Shown: positions 1-11,249 of the stretch, piece by piece
Layout: the number at the start of each line of letters is the position of its first letter
Position numbering within the stretch: the stretch's first letter is position 1
Assembly: GCA_900312665.1 (NCBI GenBank)
Contig: ONZQ02000001.1
Span: forward strand, 1,206,338-1,270,337
Length of the DNA: 64,000 bases
Source of the DNA: Cephalotrichum gorgonifer
Lineage: Eukaryota > Ascomycota > Sordariomycetes > Microascales > Microascaceae
Direction of reading: 5' to 3'
The notes under the pieces: generated by a model
What the model was told of the DNA's origin: nothing
The model's database searches: none
What the model saw: the letters and a program-made list of their open reading frames with translations, nothing else
Translations under genes and position numbers: made by a program

Positions 1-931
1 GCATGCGGGCGGGTGGGCGGGCGCCAAGGATATCGAGTTATCCCTCGAGAATAATGTCCATCCTCCCCACACTATCTACGAGTACGTACGACTATTATCT
101 CTGGCACCAGCAGTTGTAAATCGTACGCGTATACCGTAGGTGAGGGAACGTCAGCAAGGATTGAGTCACCAGACCTTCTTTTCCCCCCAGCCTGCGTGCT
201 TGCCGAGGAGCGCAATCCATGTTGGCAGCTGATTCCCAGTATCTTCTTGCTCGGATTCTACTCTTATCGCCGTATCGCCGATCCTCCCTCAACCACCACT
301 CCTTCCTCCCCTGTCTGAAAGTTTGCCCCTCGTTGCCCCACCACTCACCCTCATACTGGTACACCCCCCTCCTCGTGCTGGCACGCTCAATGGCCCACCC
401 CCCTAGTTCGGTTCGCTTCTCAACCTAGTACGACCCTAATGTCATGATCAGGTACCTAGGTCGTCCACCAAAATGCTCTATTTATCTTTGTACCACGCCG
501 ATTACTCGTATAATACATAGTACGTACGAGCATGATAGCTAGCCTTTGTCTGTTGCCTTGTATTCCGTGCCAAGTACTTGTAATATGCAAATTCCTCGCC
601 TCTCTCCCACCCCTGCCACGAGCGCAACCCCACCACCACTGTTCTGTATTGTTACCAACCCATCCACGAAGTGGGGGTTACGGAGTACCTGTTTCACACT
701 CCGTCCGCACCAGTAATCACCGTTGCTCCCTTGACAGCCAATAGCCGTGGCCAATCCACCGTCTCCCCATCCCCGCTACCACCGCCTCCGTTTCAACCCA
801 CCACCCCTCCACGCCAGTACATATCTCCTCCAAATCCCAAACCCTCCGAGATCTCATCCTCACCAGCTCATCCATCTTCACACACAACATTCCTAGCCCA
901 AGCCATCCTCACAACAGGATCAGTGGACGAC
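1..931. other. Upstream region of pyruvate carboxylase gene
   Basis: No supportable gene lies here. The stretch is pyrimidine-rich, as fungal promoters and 5' UTRs often are. The proline/serine-rich frame open from 671 into the pyruvate carboxylase start is probably 5' UTR, because it resembles nothing in that family. TACGAGTA-type octamers occur at 77-84 and 503-510 and a TACGGAGTA motif at 679-687. Confidence 0.5.
738..755 (+). promoter_or_regulatory. Pair of CCAAT boxes upstream of pyruvate carboxylase
   Basis: CCAAT occurs at 738-742 and 751-755, 13 bp apart and about 180-195 bp upstream of the ATG at 932. CCAAT is the core site of the fungal HAP/CBF complex, which commonly controls carbon and respiratory metabolism. 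The motif is short, so function is inferred from position and pairing only. Confidence 0.35.
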
Positions 932-3900
932 ATGGAACTCCCACAGCTGCCCCAGGCAGACCTTACCTTCCACGATGTCTTCGAGGATGAAGAGGAGCTC
1001 AAGGAGGCCCAGACCGTCCACCACATCCGAGCCAACTCGAGCATCATGCAGGTGAAGAAGATTCTCGGTACGTCCTTCGTTTCCGCCTCTTCCCTCCCCC
1101 CTCAGCCAAGGGCTATCGGTCAAGTTCTGCGACATTCGTTTGAGGGAAGGATATTCTGCTAACAACGACCTTTTTTGCACGTCACAGTTGCCAACCGTGG
1201 TGAAATTCGTAAGTGGTGAACCTTAATCCCCAGAGAATCGTGGGAATATTGCTAACAACGAATTTGCAGCCATTCGTGTATGAATCCTAGATCCCACCCG
1301 GCCTTTGTTTTGGATTCATGAGGCTTACATCTCTTTTTCCCCAAATCTAGATCTTCCGAACTGTGAGTCAACCTGAAATCCTTCCTATTCAACTCGTCTC
1401 CACCAGCCAAGATGGTACCTAGGCTACCAGGGTGGAGTACTGTCTTTGCATCTACGTCCTTTGTCCTGTTTGTTGACAGCAGCTAACCTATCGTTAAGGC
1501 CCACGAGCTTTCACTTCACACCATCGCGGTCTTCAGGTAAATATGAGCAATTGCTGGGACTTTTGGGCCCTCAGCTAAGCCTAGTCTGCCGGCCTACTAA
1601 CATGTTTGTAGTTATGAGGATCGTCTTAGCATGCACAGGCAGAGTTCGTTTTCCCCATCTTATTCAGTGAGATCTAGAATGCCGAGATATTTGATTCACT
1701 AACCTTTGTCATATAGAGGCCGATGAAGCCTACGTTATCGGCAAGCGAGGCCAGTATACTCCCGTCGGGGCGTACCTCGCTGGCGATGAGATCATCAAGA
1801 TCGCCCTCGAGCATGGCGCCAACATGATCCACCCTGGTTTGTCCTCCTTTAGTCTAGCCTCTGACCATCATCTCGGGGCACTTTTACTTTCTCGAGTTGT
1901 TTAGCTAATGGCGGAATGTAAAGGTTACGGTTTCCTCTCGGAGAACGCCGAGTTTGCCAAGAAGGTGGAGGACGCCGGCCTCGTCGTAAGTTCATATCTG
2001 GAGCGATACCTCGCTTAAGAACCTTTCTAACTCGCATTTCTAGTTCGTCGGCCCTGCTCCCGAGGTTATCACCGCTCTGGGTGACAAGGTGTCAGCTCGC
2101 ACGCTGGCTATTGCTGCTAACGTGCCCGTTGTTCCCGGAACTGAGGGTGCTGTCGAGAAGTTTGAGGATGTCAAGTCGTTCACCGACCAGTACGGTTTCC
2201 CCATCATCATCAAGGCCGCCTATGGAGGTGGTGGCCGAGGTATGAGGGTTGTCCGTGAGGAGGCGGAGCTGAAGGAGGCCTTCGAGCGCGCCACCTCCGA
2301 GGCCAGGTCGGCTTTCGGTAACGGCACCGTCTTCGTCGAGAGGTTCCTCGACAAGCCTAAGCACATCGAGGTTCAGTTGCTTGGTGACAACTATGGCAAC
2401 ATCATCCACCTGTATGAGCGTGACTGCTCGGTGCAGCGACGCCACCAGAAGGTCGTCGAGATCGCCCCCGCCAAGGACCTGCCGGCCGATGTTCGTGACG
2501 CCATCCTCAGCGATGCTGTCCGCCTGGCGAAGTCGGTTAACTACCGCAACGCTGGTACTGCTGAGTTCCTGGTTGATCAGCAGAACCGATACTACTTCAT
2601 CGAGATCAACCCCCGTATCCAGGTCGAGCACACTATCACCGAGGAGATTACCGGCATCGACATCGTCGCCGCCCAGATTCAGATTGCCGCCGGTGCTACT
2701 CTGCAGCAGCTAGGTCTCTCCCAGGAGACCATCACCACCAGGGGATTCGCCATCCAGTGCCGAATCACCACCGAGGATCCCTCCAAGAACTTCCAGCCCG
2801 ACACCGGAAAGATTGAGGTCTACCGGTCTGCTGGTGGTAACGGTGTCCGACTTGATGGTGGCAACGGTTTCGCTGGCGCCGTCATCACTCCTCACTACGA
2901 CTCCATGTTGGTCAAGTGCACTTGCCACGGCTCTTCGTACGAAATCGCTAGGAGGAAGATGCTCCGAGCCCTGGTCGAGTTCCGAATTCGCGGCGTCAAG
3001 ACCAACATCCCCTTCCTTGCGTCCCTCCTCACCAACCCCACCTTCATCGACGGGAACTGCTGGACCACCTTCATTGATGACACTCCCTCCCTCTTTGACC
3101 TCATCGGCAGCCAGAACCGTGCCCAGAAGCTTCTTGCTTACCTCGGTGACGTTGCCGTCAACGGTAGCAGCATCAAGGGCCAGATCGGTGAGCCCAAGTT
3201 CAAGGGCGACATCATCGTTCCTGAGCTGCTGGACAGCAACGGTGTCAAGATCAACGTCGATGAGCCCTCCAAGGAGGGTTGGCGCCCGCTCCTCTTGGAG
3301 AAGGGCCCGAAGGCCTTCGCCAAGGCGGTCCGCGACTACAAGGGCTGCATGCTCATGGATACCACGTGGCGCGATGCCCATCAGTCCCTGCTCGCCACCC
3401 GTGTCCGCACGGTCGATCTTCTAAACATCGCGAAGGAGACGAGCCATGCCCTGGCTAACCTCTACAGTTTGGAATGCTGGGGTGGTGCCACGTTCGATGT
3501 TGCCATGCGCTTCCTCTACGAAGATCCTTGGGAGAGGCTCCGACGCATGCGACGCCTAATCCCCAACATTCCCTTCCAGATGCTGCTCCGAGGCGCCAAC
3601 GGTGTCGCCTACGCCTCGCTTCCCGACAACGCCATCGAGCAGTTCGTCGAGCAGGCCAAGAAGAACGGTGTCGACATCTTCCGAGTATTCGACGCCCTCA
3701 ACGATATTGACCAGCTCGAGGTTGGTATCAAGGCCGTTCACAAGGCCGGCGGTGTTGTTGAGGGTACCGTGTGCTACAGCGGTGACATGTTGAACCCCTC
3801 GAAGAAGTACAACCTCCAGTACTACCTTGACCTCGTCGACAAGCTGGTTAAGCTCGACATCCACGTTCTCGGCATCAAGGATATGGCCGGTGTCCTGAAG

Positions 3901-5282
3901 CCCCACGCTGCCACCCTCCTGATCGGAGGCATCCGCGAGAGGTACCCCGACCTACCCATCCACGTGCACACTCACGACTCGGCCGGTACCGGTGTCGCGT
4001 CGATGGTGGCCTGCGCCAAGGCGGGTGCGGACGTTGTGGATGCCGCCACCGATAGCTTGTCTGGCATGACCTCCCAGCCCAGCATCAACGCCATCATTGC
4101 CTCCCTGGAGGGCAGCGAGCTCGACCCTGGCTTCAACCCCCGTCACGTGCGCTCCATCGACCAGTACTGGCAGCAGCTCCGCCTTCTCTACTCACCCTTC
4201 GAGGCCCATCTCGCCGGCCCCGACCCCGAGGTGTACGACCACGAGATCCCCGGCGGTCAGCTCACCAACATGATGTTCCAGGCTTCTCAGCTTGGCCTCG
4301 GCTCACAGTGGGCGGAGACGAAGAAGGCCTACGAGCAGGCTAACGAGCTCCTTGGCGACATTGTCAAGGTCACGCCCACCTCCAAGGTTGTGGGTGATCT
4401 CGCCCAGTTCATGGTGTCCAACAAGCTCAAGCCTGAGGATGTCAAGGCCAGGGCGTCGCAGCTCGACTTCCCCGGCTCGGTACTCGAGTTCCTCGAGGGT
4501 ATGATGGGACAGCCTTACGGAGGATTCCCCGAGCCTCTCCGCTCCGATGCCCTCCGCGGACGCCGCAAGCTCGATGCCAGGCCCGGTCTGTTCCTCGAGC
4601 CTGTCGACTTCGCCAAGGTCAGGCGCGAGCTGGCCAAGAAGTTCGGCGGCAAGCCCACCGACTGCGACGTTGCGTCGTACGTCATGTACCCCAAGGTCTT
4701 CGAGGACTACAAGAAGTTCACGATGAGGTTCGGTGACCTCTCGGTTCTTCCTACTAAGTACTTCCTCGCGAAGCCCGAGATTGGCGAGGAGTTCCACGTT
4801 GAGCTGGAGAAGGGCAAGGTCCTGATTCTCAAGCTCCTCGCCGTCGGCCCTCTTAGTGAGAACACCGGCCAGCGCGAGGTGTTCTACGAGATGAACGGAG
4901 AGGTCCGACAGGTCACCGTCGAGGACAAGCTGGCCGCCGTCGAGAACATCAGCAGGCCTAAGGCTGACGTCGGTGACTCGAGCCAGGTGGGCGCGCCCAT
5001 GGCCGGTGTGCTGGTTGAGCTGAGGGTCCACGAGGGATCCGAGGTCAAGAAGGGCGACCCCCTCGCCGTTCTCAGCGCCATGAAGATGGTAAGTAAAAAG
5101 AAAAGCTCCCGTCGTAACCCCCGACGGACTGATGGCGAAGGAAGTATTTTCGGTATACTAACTTTCAAACCTAGGAAATGGTCATCTCGGCTCCCCACAA
5201 CGGAAAGGTGGCTGGCCTCCTGGTCAAGGAGGGTGACTCCGTGGACGGATCTGATCTTGTGTGCAAGATCATCAAGTCTTGA
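932..5282 (+). CDS. pyc: Pyruvate carboxylase
   Basis: Biotin-dependent enzyme carboxylating pyruvate to oxaloacetate (anaplerosis, gluconeogenesis); cytosolic in most fungi, and no targeting peptide is evident. Exons: 932-1067, 1188-1208, 1270-1277, 1351-1362, 1499-1536, 1612-1643, 1717-1836, 1924-1985, 2044-5088, 5175-5282, giving 1193 residues, the usual fungal length. Order seen: biotin carboxylase domain starting VANRGEIPIR, ATP-grasp glycine loop GGGGRGMRVV near residue 202, carboxyltransferase motif DTTWRDAHQSLLATRVRT from about 582, and a C-terminal biotinyl domain with target lysine in SAMKM (about residue 1157). The last intron falls directly after MKM, so the following EMVIS is in the final exon. 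The start at 932 gives the short N-terminus expected before VHHIRANSSIMQVKK. The 5' end is unusually intron-rich, with exons of 8 and 12 nt. The assignment is certain; the micro-exon borders rest on frame and homology. Confidence 0.96.
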
Positions 5283-5891
5283 ATTTGGGTGATTTAGTTT
5301 TTGGGACAAATGGATAACACGGCGGGCTTTGGTAAATCGAAATTTGTGGTTAAAAGAAACTTTGGGCTTTTTCTTGTTATTTGGTTGCGGCGGTTAGAAT
5401 TCCCTTTTGAATGAATGATACGTACTCGTTCAGCATTTTTCTGGTAGAGTTTGTGTGGACATGATGTTAGGAGAGGAGAGCTCTTGAAGAAGTTAGAGAC
5501 CGTGTCTGTGATGCATTGCCAATTGCCAACAAACGTTATCACACCCAGACACTGATGGAGACAGCCCATGCATGTGTGGAGGAGATCGGAAACATGATAC
5601 AAGTGTAGATTTGCTTCCTCTTCCTGTTCTTGCCTATACCGCAGGAGAATAAAACAGCTGAGACTTTACTTCCCAGGGCCTTCCGAATAAAATGAACAAA
5701 AAAAACACGCACGAGCTACGCCAATTCCAATTCCCCAAACGCCATCCATTCCCCGGCCCCCGGCCCGGCCTCCCCCAATAATACCCTAGTAGTCGTGACA
5801 AGAAGAACATTACCATCCCCTGAACTGGTAACGAGAAGAGAACAAGGAGACGGGGTTTAATAAAAAAGAAATGAAAAGAAAACACTGGCTC
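5283..5891. other. Convergent intergenic region
   Basis: This region holds the 3' UTRs of pyruvate carboxylase and the cyclin gene on the opposite strand. AT-rich runs around 5330-5400 and 5860-5885 fit polyadenylation regions. I see no further gene. Confidence 0.5.
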
Positions 5892-7355
5892 TCAAGTGTC
5901 GACGACTTCGCCCTCCTCTCCGTCCGATAACGACCTCTGCCTCTTCCTCGGCCGCCCTTCCTCGTCGACTTCCGAGTCGGCGTCTTTCCTCTTAGCGGGC
6001 GTGTATGACCTCGCCCCATTCGCCGCCTCGCCTCTCTCGGCGGTGGACTCCTTGGCGGCCCCGTCAGAGGCCTTTCCCGCCGCGTGCTCCCCGTTGTGGT
6101 GTCTCCGCGGGCTCTCGGAGTTGAGGGGGGTGCCGCCGGAGTGGTGGGGGGGCGTCTGGCTCATGAGGATCTCGCCCCTGCGCCGCGTGCTCTCGAGGAG
6201 GAACGGGGGCGACCCGAGGGACGGGTTCTGGCGCCTGAGGGGGTTCTCGCCGTAGAACCTCCTCATGACGTCGATGGCTCGCACGCAGGCGTCCTCGTCC
6301 GCGCCGAGGTATCGCCACCAGGGCCTGCCGTCGACGTCGTCGATGGGCTGGGCGGTGTGCGCGCTGGCGAAGAAGATTGCGCTGAGGGCGACGTCCCTGG
6401 CGTCCATGAGGAGGGGCAGGGAGGTGAGGCAGGCGTCGTTGCAGAAGGCCCAGGCGGCCTGGCGGAGGGTCTTGTTGTGGGCGGAGCCGAGGGGCTCGAG
6501 GAGCTCGAAGAGGCGGCGGTAGGGGGTCTCGATCATGAGGTCGAAGGTAAGGACCTCGAGCATGAGCTCCTCGTTCATGAGGATGCTGTCGCGCCAGCGC
6601 CAGTACTCCTTGCTCTGCTCGTCGATCACGAGGCGGGCGTTCTTCTGGGCCACGCGGGCCACGGCGATGATGATGTCCTTTGTCTTCCGGCAGTTCTCCT
6701 CCGTCTTGTTCGCTAGGAAGAGGGAAGTCGCGGCGATGTTCTGTTTTGTTTGTGCGAGGGGCACCGCCGGTCAGCTTCTTAGTGGGCAACAGATCAGACC
6801 GTTTTGGGCCAGTGGATTCTCCCGAACGCATTGGAGGTGGGGAGAAAAAGGGGGGGGGGGAGGATGAGACAACAAACTCACATAGTGGTGGAGCCCGCTC
6901 TTCTCCTCCACCATGCTGAAGCGCATGTAGAACCGGTGGAAGAAGACACCCGCCACCCAGAGCGTGGGCTGAGGAAGGTCGAGCAGGGCGCCGGCCTGAT
7001 AGATGAAGTTCACGCCCTTCGCGCGACGCAGCCTCTCCTCCGCCCTGGAGATCCCGTCTATGATGGAGGGCGTGCTGACGACCTCGTCCGGGGTGAAGTA
7101 CCACTGGTTCGGCGGGAGCGCGTTCGGCGTCTGGGGCGCGGTGGGCGCGGGCGACGGGGCTGCGGCGGCGGCGGCTGCGTCATGCCGGGAGCGGGGCCTC
7201 GGGGGCGAGGTCCTAGAGGTGTGCGTTGGGGGGGAAGGCGCGGGGGGAGGGACCTCGCGGCGGCGGGAGGGCGATCGCGACGTGTTACGGTTCTGGGGGA
7301 CGGCGGGCGGCTGGTAGCCTTCCCTCGGAGGGCGGTACTTGTCGATGCTAGCCAT
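5892..7355 (-). CDS. pch1: Cyclin T/K-like cyclin (Pch1 family), probable Cdk9 partner
   Basis: Predicted regulatory subunit of an RNA polymerase II CTD/Spt5 kinase (P-TEFb-like), acting in the nucleus on transcription elongation. Two exons, 7355-6882 and 6740-5892, are split by a 141-bp intron with GTGAGT donor and CAG acceptor; 440 residues. The N-terminal ~80 residues are proline/serine/arginine-rich and probably disordered. The cyclin box follows, with NQWYFTPDEV near residue 84 and the diagnostic stretches AATSLFLANKTEENCRK and QSKEYWRWRDSI. The second cyclin fold contains WAFCNDACLTSLPL. The tail is charged, with a basic patch PRKRQRS and an acidic end. The intron contains an 11-G run. 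Family membership is clear; assignment to Pch1 rather than another transcriptional cyclin (Ctk2, Bur2) rests on these conserved strings. It diverges from the zinc-cluster regulator at 8147. Confidence 0.85.
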
Positions 7356-8146
7356 GGGGAGCGGACGGCCCGGAGAGAGGTTCGTAAGGGAGCAAGATTA
7401 TATCGAGGGAAGGGCGGAGATGGACGGTCTAGTCGCGGTCATGGGGGGAATCGAGGGTGCAGATTAACATATAAGGACTCGTTTTGTAAGGTATTATAAA
7501 GTGGGTTACAAGCGAATAAGGAGGAATGTAAAAACGAAAGCCTCTAAATGGAAAAAAGAGGCGCTTCGTTCTGGTCCTCCAGTTGCGCATGTCTGGTTCG
7601 TCGTCCAATTCTTGATAGTATTATGTAATCATACCCAACGAGTGTCTTGAGGCTGGGTGTCGGGTTGGCAGGTGGACCCACCCGTCAAGACTGTGCAGCA
7701 TGGAGAACATTGGCTTTGTACAGACAGCGACGACTCTGAACCTGGGCGTTTCCATCTACCTTCTGGTCCATGACCTCGGGTCCTCACCCACACTCAACTA
7801 GCCCAGACCGGGGATAGCCTATTACACGTCTCCCCACACCTGTACACTGGGGATGCTCTTCAGGGACGCTCGGTTACGCTGATTTGGCGTGCCGAATAAT
7901 ACCAAAAGCGGCGCCTTGCTGAATGCTTGTACCCTGTATATACGGAGGAGAACCTCGGGAGTTTTTTTAGGGACCGAATGGGAGTACCTACCTGCACGCT
8001 CAATGTTCCTCTCAGCTCCAATGATCCACCTCACCTCTCTCCCTACAAGCTACCTAGATTGATTCAAGGTACGTCGGTCCTTAACGGCAAGCATACGGGC
8101 GTACGCCAACAAGGGCCGACGACGTCTGTCACCCTCCGTCGTTCTC
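7356..8146. other. Divergent intergenic region between cyclin and regulator genes
   Basis: Probable promoters of the cyclin (leftward) and the Zn2Cys6 regulator (rightward). No gene was found. I looked for the GTCGG-N2-GTCGG repeat present in the GH3/sulfatase spacer and did not see it here. Confidence 0.45.
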
Positions 8147-10943
8147 ATGGATCAACGACATCATGTCGGCTCCTTCAAGCCATCCTACCACTCCACTGAA
8201 AGGCAGGCTTGTTCCCAGTGCAGGTGGCGCAAGGTGAGTAAATACCAGACGTCTTGCTCTGGTTCTCTTCGTGCTGTGCGGGGGACCCAGCCTGACTGAC
8301 TTCTTTTCTCTTCTCCTTATGCTCAAGGTCCGCTGTGATAAACGCCGAGGCATGTGTGCGAATTGTGAGCGGTTGAGTATGCCATGTTCCTTCTCGGCGT
8401 CCACCGCCTTGACCTTGGATGTTCAGGTGGAGGACGACACCACGCTGCCGATTCACTTGGGCAAGCCACCGCGGCTCCGAGGATCCCGCGCATGTGTCCC
8501 TTGCCGAAAGAAGAAGATCAGATGCTCTGCTACCTTACCGGTTTGTAGCGGCTGTCGTCAACGCCCCCGCACATGTATCTACGAACCCCTGAAACCACGT
8601 ACAAGTACTTCTGTCTGGAATCATGACGGCGGCAAACCAAGCGAGTCGCAGATACCCAGTGCCGATCAACAGAGCCGCTCCAACCCCTTGATGGAGCCTG
8701 AACCTGACCCTGGACCCGGACTCGGACCGGAGCCCGAACCCGAACCGGTCTCAGTCCCGGCCACGGCCATATCTTCCTCACCTTTAGCCCGGCCTCACCC
8801 ACCATCGCCACAGTCACCACATCCCTCATGCCGGATGTCGTATCAAACACGTCACGCAGATAACCCGCCCGACGTTGCCCAGGGAGCATTTCCGGACGAG
8901 GTCCTACTGACACTCGTCGACGTCTTCTTCGACTCTATCTACCCCATGCCTTCATATTCCTTTCTCCATCCGCAGACGACAAAGAGGCTATGTCTCAATG
9001 GCCGCGTCCGAAATGAACTAATTTCAGCCGTCTGTGCCATCACAGCCCTGTACTTGGGCGGCGGGCACGGAGTCACGGTGGGCACAGACACCGCCTCTGC
9101 CTGGATACAGGCTGCAGAGCAGAGCATTTGGCAGCACCTGGAGTGCCCAACCATCCCACGGCTCCAGACCTTGATGCTGGTGATTCACTATCACATGGAG
9201 ACCAGTCGTTTCCAGAGGGCATTTATGCTCATGGCGACGGCCGCCCGCTTCGCCGCAGCCATGAGCCTGAACCACGAGCGGCCCGATCTTGATCCCGTTG
9301 CTCGAGAGGTCCGCCGTCGTATTCTCTGGTCACTCAAGATTATCGAGCGGTACTTCTCCAGTGGTCTGGCCGAATTTGACCTGTTGCCCCTTGAAGTTAT
9401 CTACATTGATTTTCCGCATTCCGAAAAGGCTTTCACATCAGGGTCTCAAGGGGGAGATGAGCAGGCACGACAGGGTATATATGGGGATTCAGATCACAGT
9501 AGCAGTGGAATGAAGAGAGATGACGAGGAAGGCGGCGCCTACAGGCTCCTCGTTCAGCTGGAGTCTGTCAGGAGGGACATCATGAAGCTGACTAGGAGCA
9601 TTGCCCTTGTCGATAAAGAGTTGCCCTCTCTCAGTGATCTCATCCGCCATCACGAACAAACTCTGACTGCCGTCGAGCCGCCGGCCACGTTACCAGGCGG
9701 CGGCGACACACCTGCATCTGCCGAAGAGAAGGCGACGACTGACCCCGACCAAGACCCATGGCTATCTCGACGCGTGCTCGCCCACGTCTCGTGGCATCAG
9801 ACGCACTGCGATCTCTATCGCATTCTGCTCCCCGGCTATCCCGAAGCGGCGCCGGCTCCAGCGCTGAAAGGTGTGAGCGACATCGCCTTGGCTGCCGCTG
9901 AGCAACAGTGTCTGCATCACGCCATGGGCATTCTCCAAATCATCACGGCACTCAACCAGAATAGCACGCGCCAACATCTGCTCGAGTTCGACACCGCCAT
10001 CTGCGCCTATCACGCCTCGCGACTCGTCCTGTTCATCTCACATTTCGGAAAGGGGGTCGACCGGCCGACCCCGGAGTACGCCGCCAGCCGTGTCGACTTG
10101 TGCCTCGCGGCGCTGAAGCGATTCTTCCCGTCTTCCGCGCTGGTGGCTCCGATCATCCAAGAGCTAGGCCAATCGTTGAAGGTATTTACAGAGCAGGAGA
10201 TGAACCGGCATCACAATCCTCAACCTTGCCGTGTCCGGCCGCCGGGAAATCTACAGACGCCATCGCCGTATGAGACATCTACGTTAGCTGGGGCGCCTCC
10301 CTCTTCCCCGGGAGAACAAGTGCACGATCCTCGTCAGCAACACCATCAAGAGCGCCAGCAGCAACAGGATGAAGGCGAGGGCCATGCGTGCATGGAGAAA
10401 CTATCCGCCGCAGCCCGGACACACCAGCGTTTGGCGATCCATAGTCTGCTCCGAAGGGCCGATTTTGACGGGGATGATGAAGGCGAGGAGGAGATGGCAG
10501 CGGGTCGATCGATGTCACTATCCACTACAGAACCTCCACTACCACCTGATGAACTCCAGCACCAGCAGCAGTGGCAATCGCGGGACGGCCCTGCAGGTGC
10601 CCGGTCGATGCCGCCCGAGGAGCGCCCGATTCTTACTGATCCTGCCGTGCCATTAGCGACTAGCAGCCACTCCGACGTCCAAGTGGTCCAAGGTACTTTA
10701 AGCAATGATAGAATTCACAGGACTAGGGGCTCAGCTGAAGCTAGCAGTACAGGACATTCGGATTTTAACCTAGGGTCGATGCATGAGCTAGACCTCACCG
10801 GCAGTCCCTCCCCTGTATCCTTCCAAGATATGGACTTCGCGCCATGGTTGACTGAGGAAACACAGCCGTCATTCTTCGCATGGCGGGGACCACGGGACTG
10901 GGACTGGCTTCTGACTCCGAGGGAAACCCCGTCGCTTCCCTAG
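8147..10943 (+). CDS. Fungal transcription factor with two tandem Zn2Cys6 clusters
   Basis: Nuclear DNA-binding regulator. Exons 8147-8233 and 8328-10943 (GTGAGT donor, AAG acceptor) encode 900 residues. The short first exon supplies the first two zinc ligands, so a start inside exon 2 would break the domain. Cluster 1 has cysteines at 22, 25, 32, 39, 42 and 49; cluster 2 at 85, 88, 95, 102, 105 and 112. Both fit C-x2-C-x6-C-x6-C-x2-C-x6-C. A Pro/Glu repeat follows (about 190-215), then a fungal-specific middle homology region starting near DEVLLTLVDVFFDSIYPMPS and containing RRRILWSLKIIERY. The C-terminal third is low-complexity and glutamine-rich. It is convergent with the GH3 gene 306 bp away, and the sulfatase lies just beyond, which suggests a pathway-specific regulator; that role is inference. 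Two adjacent clusters in one protein are uncommon, most family members having one. Confidence 0.9.
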
Positions 10944-11249
10944 TCCTAGCTAAACTTGATGATTTTATATAAGCTAGGGGAGCAGCGTTCGGAAAACGAG
11001 TGCACTGCATCCAAGCACCTCCCTGATGAGGTACAAAATACTTCTTTATTCTCGTAACTACATAGTTGTCTGTAGCTGCCGAGTCATGTTCTGTACACGG
11101 ACGAAGTTTTCCCTGCCTTGAGAAGAAGACGAAATGTAAAGACAGAGAGGATATGGGTCTATTCTCAATCTAATCTGCTCAGCGTCCCTTGAAATTTCAA
11201 TTCTCTATCAATCTCTTCCGCGTCGACAGCCGGAAAGGCAGTTTGATCC
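10944..11249. other. Convergent spacer between regulator and GH3 genes
   Basis: The 306 bp between the two stop codons would hold both 3' UTRs. I see no gene. Confidence 0.5.

Noticed and set aside
671..931. N-terminal extension of pyruvate carboxylase from the ATG at 671
   Set aside because: Proline/serine-rich residues have no counterpart in the family; 932 gives the expected length and N-terminus.
4303..5031. Long antisense frame within pyruvate carboxylase
   Set aside because: Same codon-bias artefact; no start context, motif or splice support.
6064..7104. 346-codon minus-strand frame overlapping the cyclin
   Set aside because: Arg/Pro/His-rich frame-shifted shadow of the cyclin gene, running through its intron.
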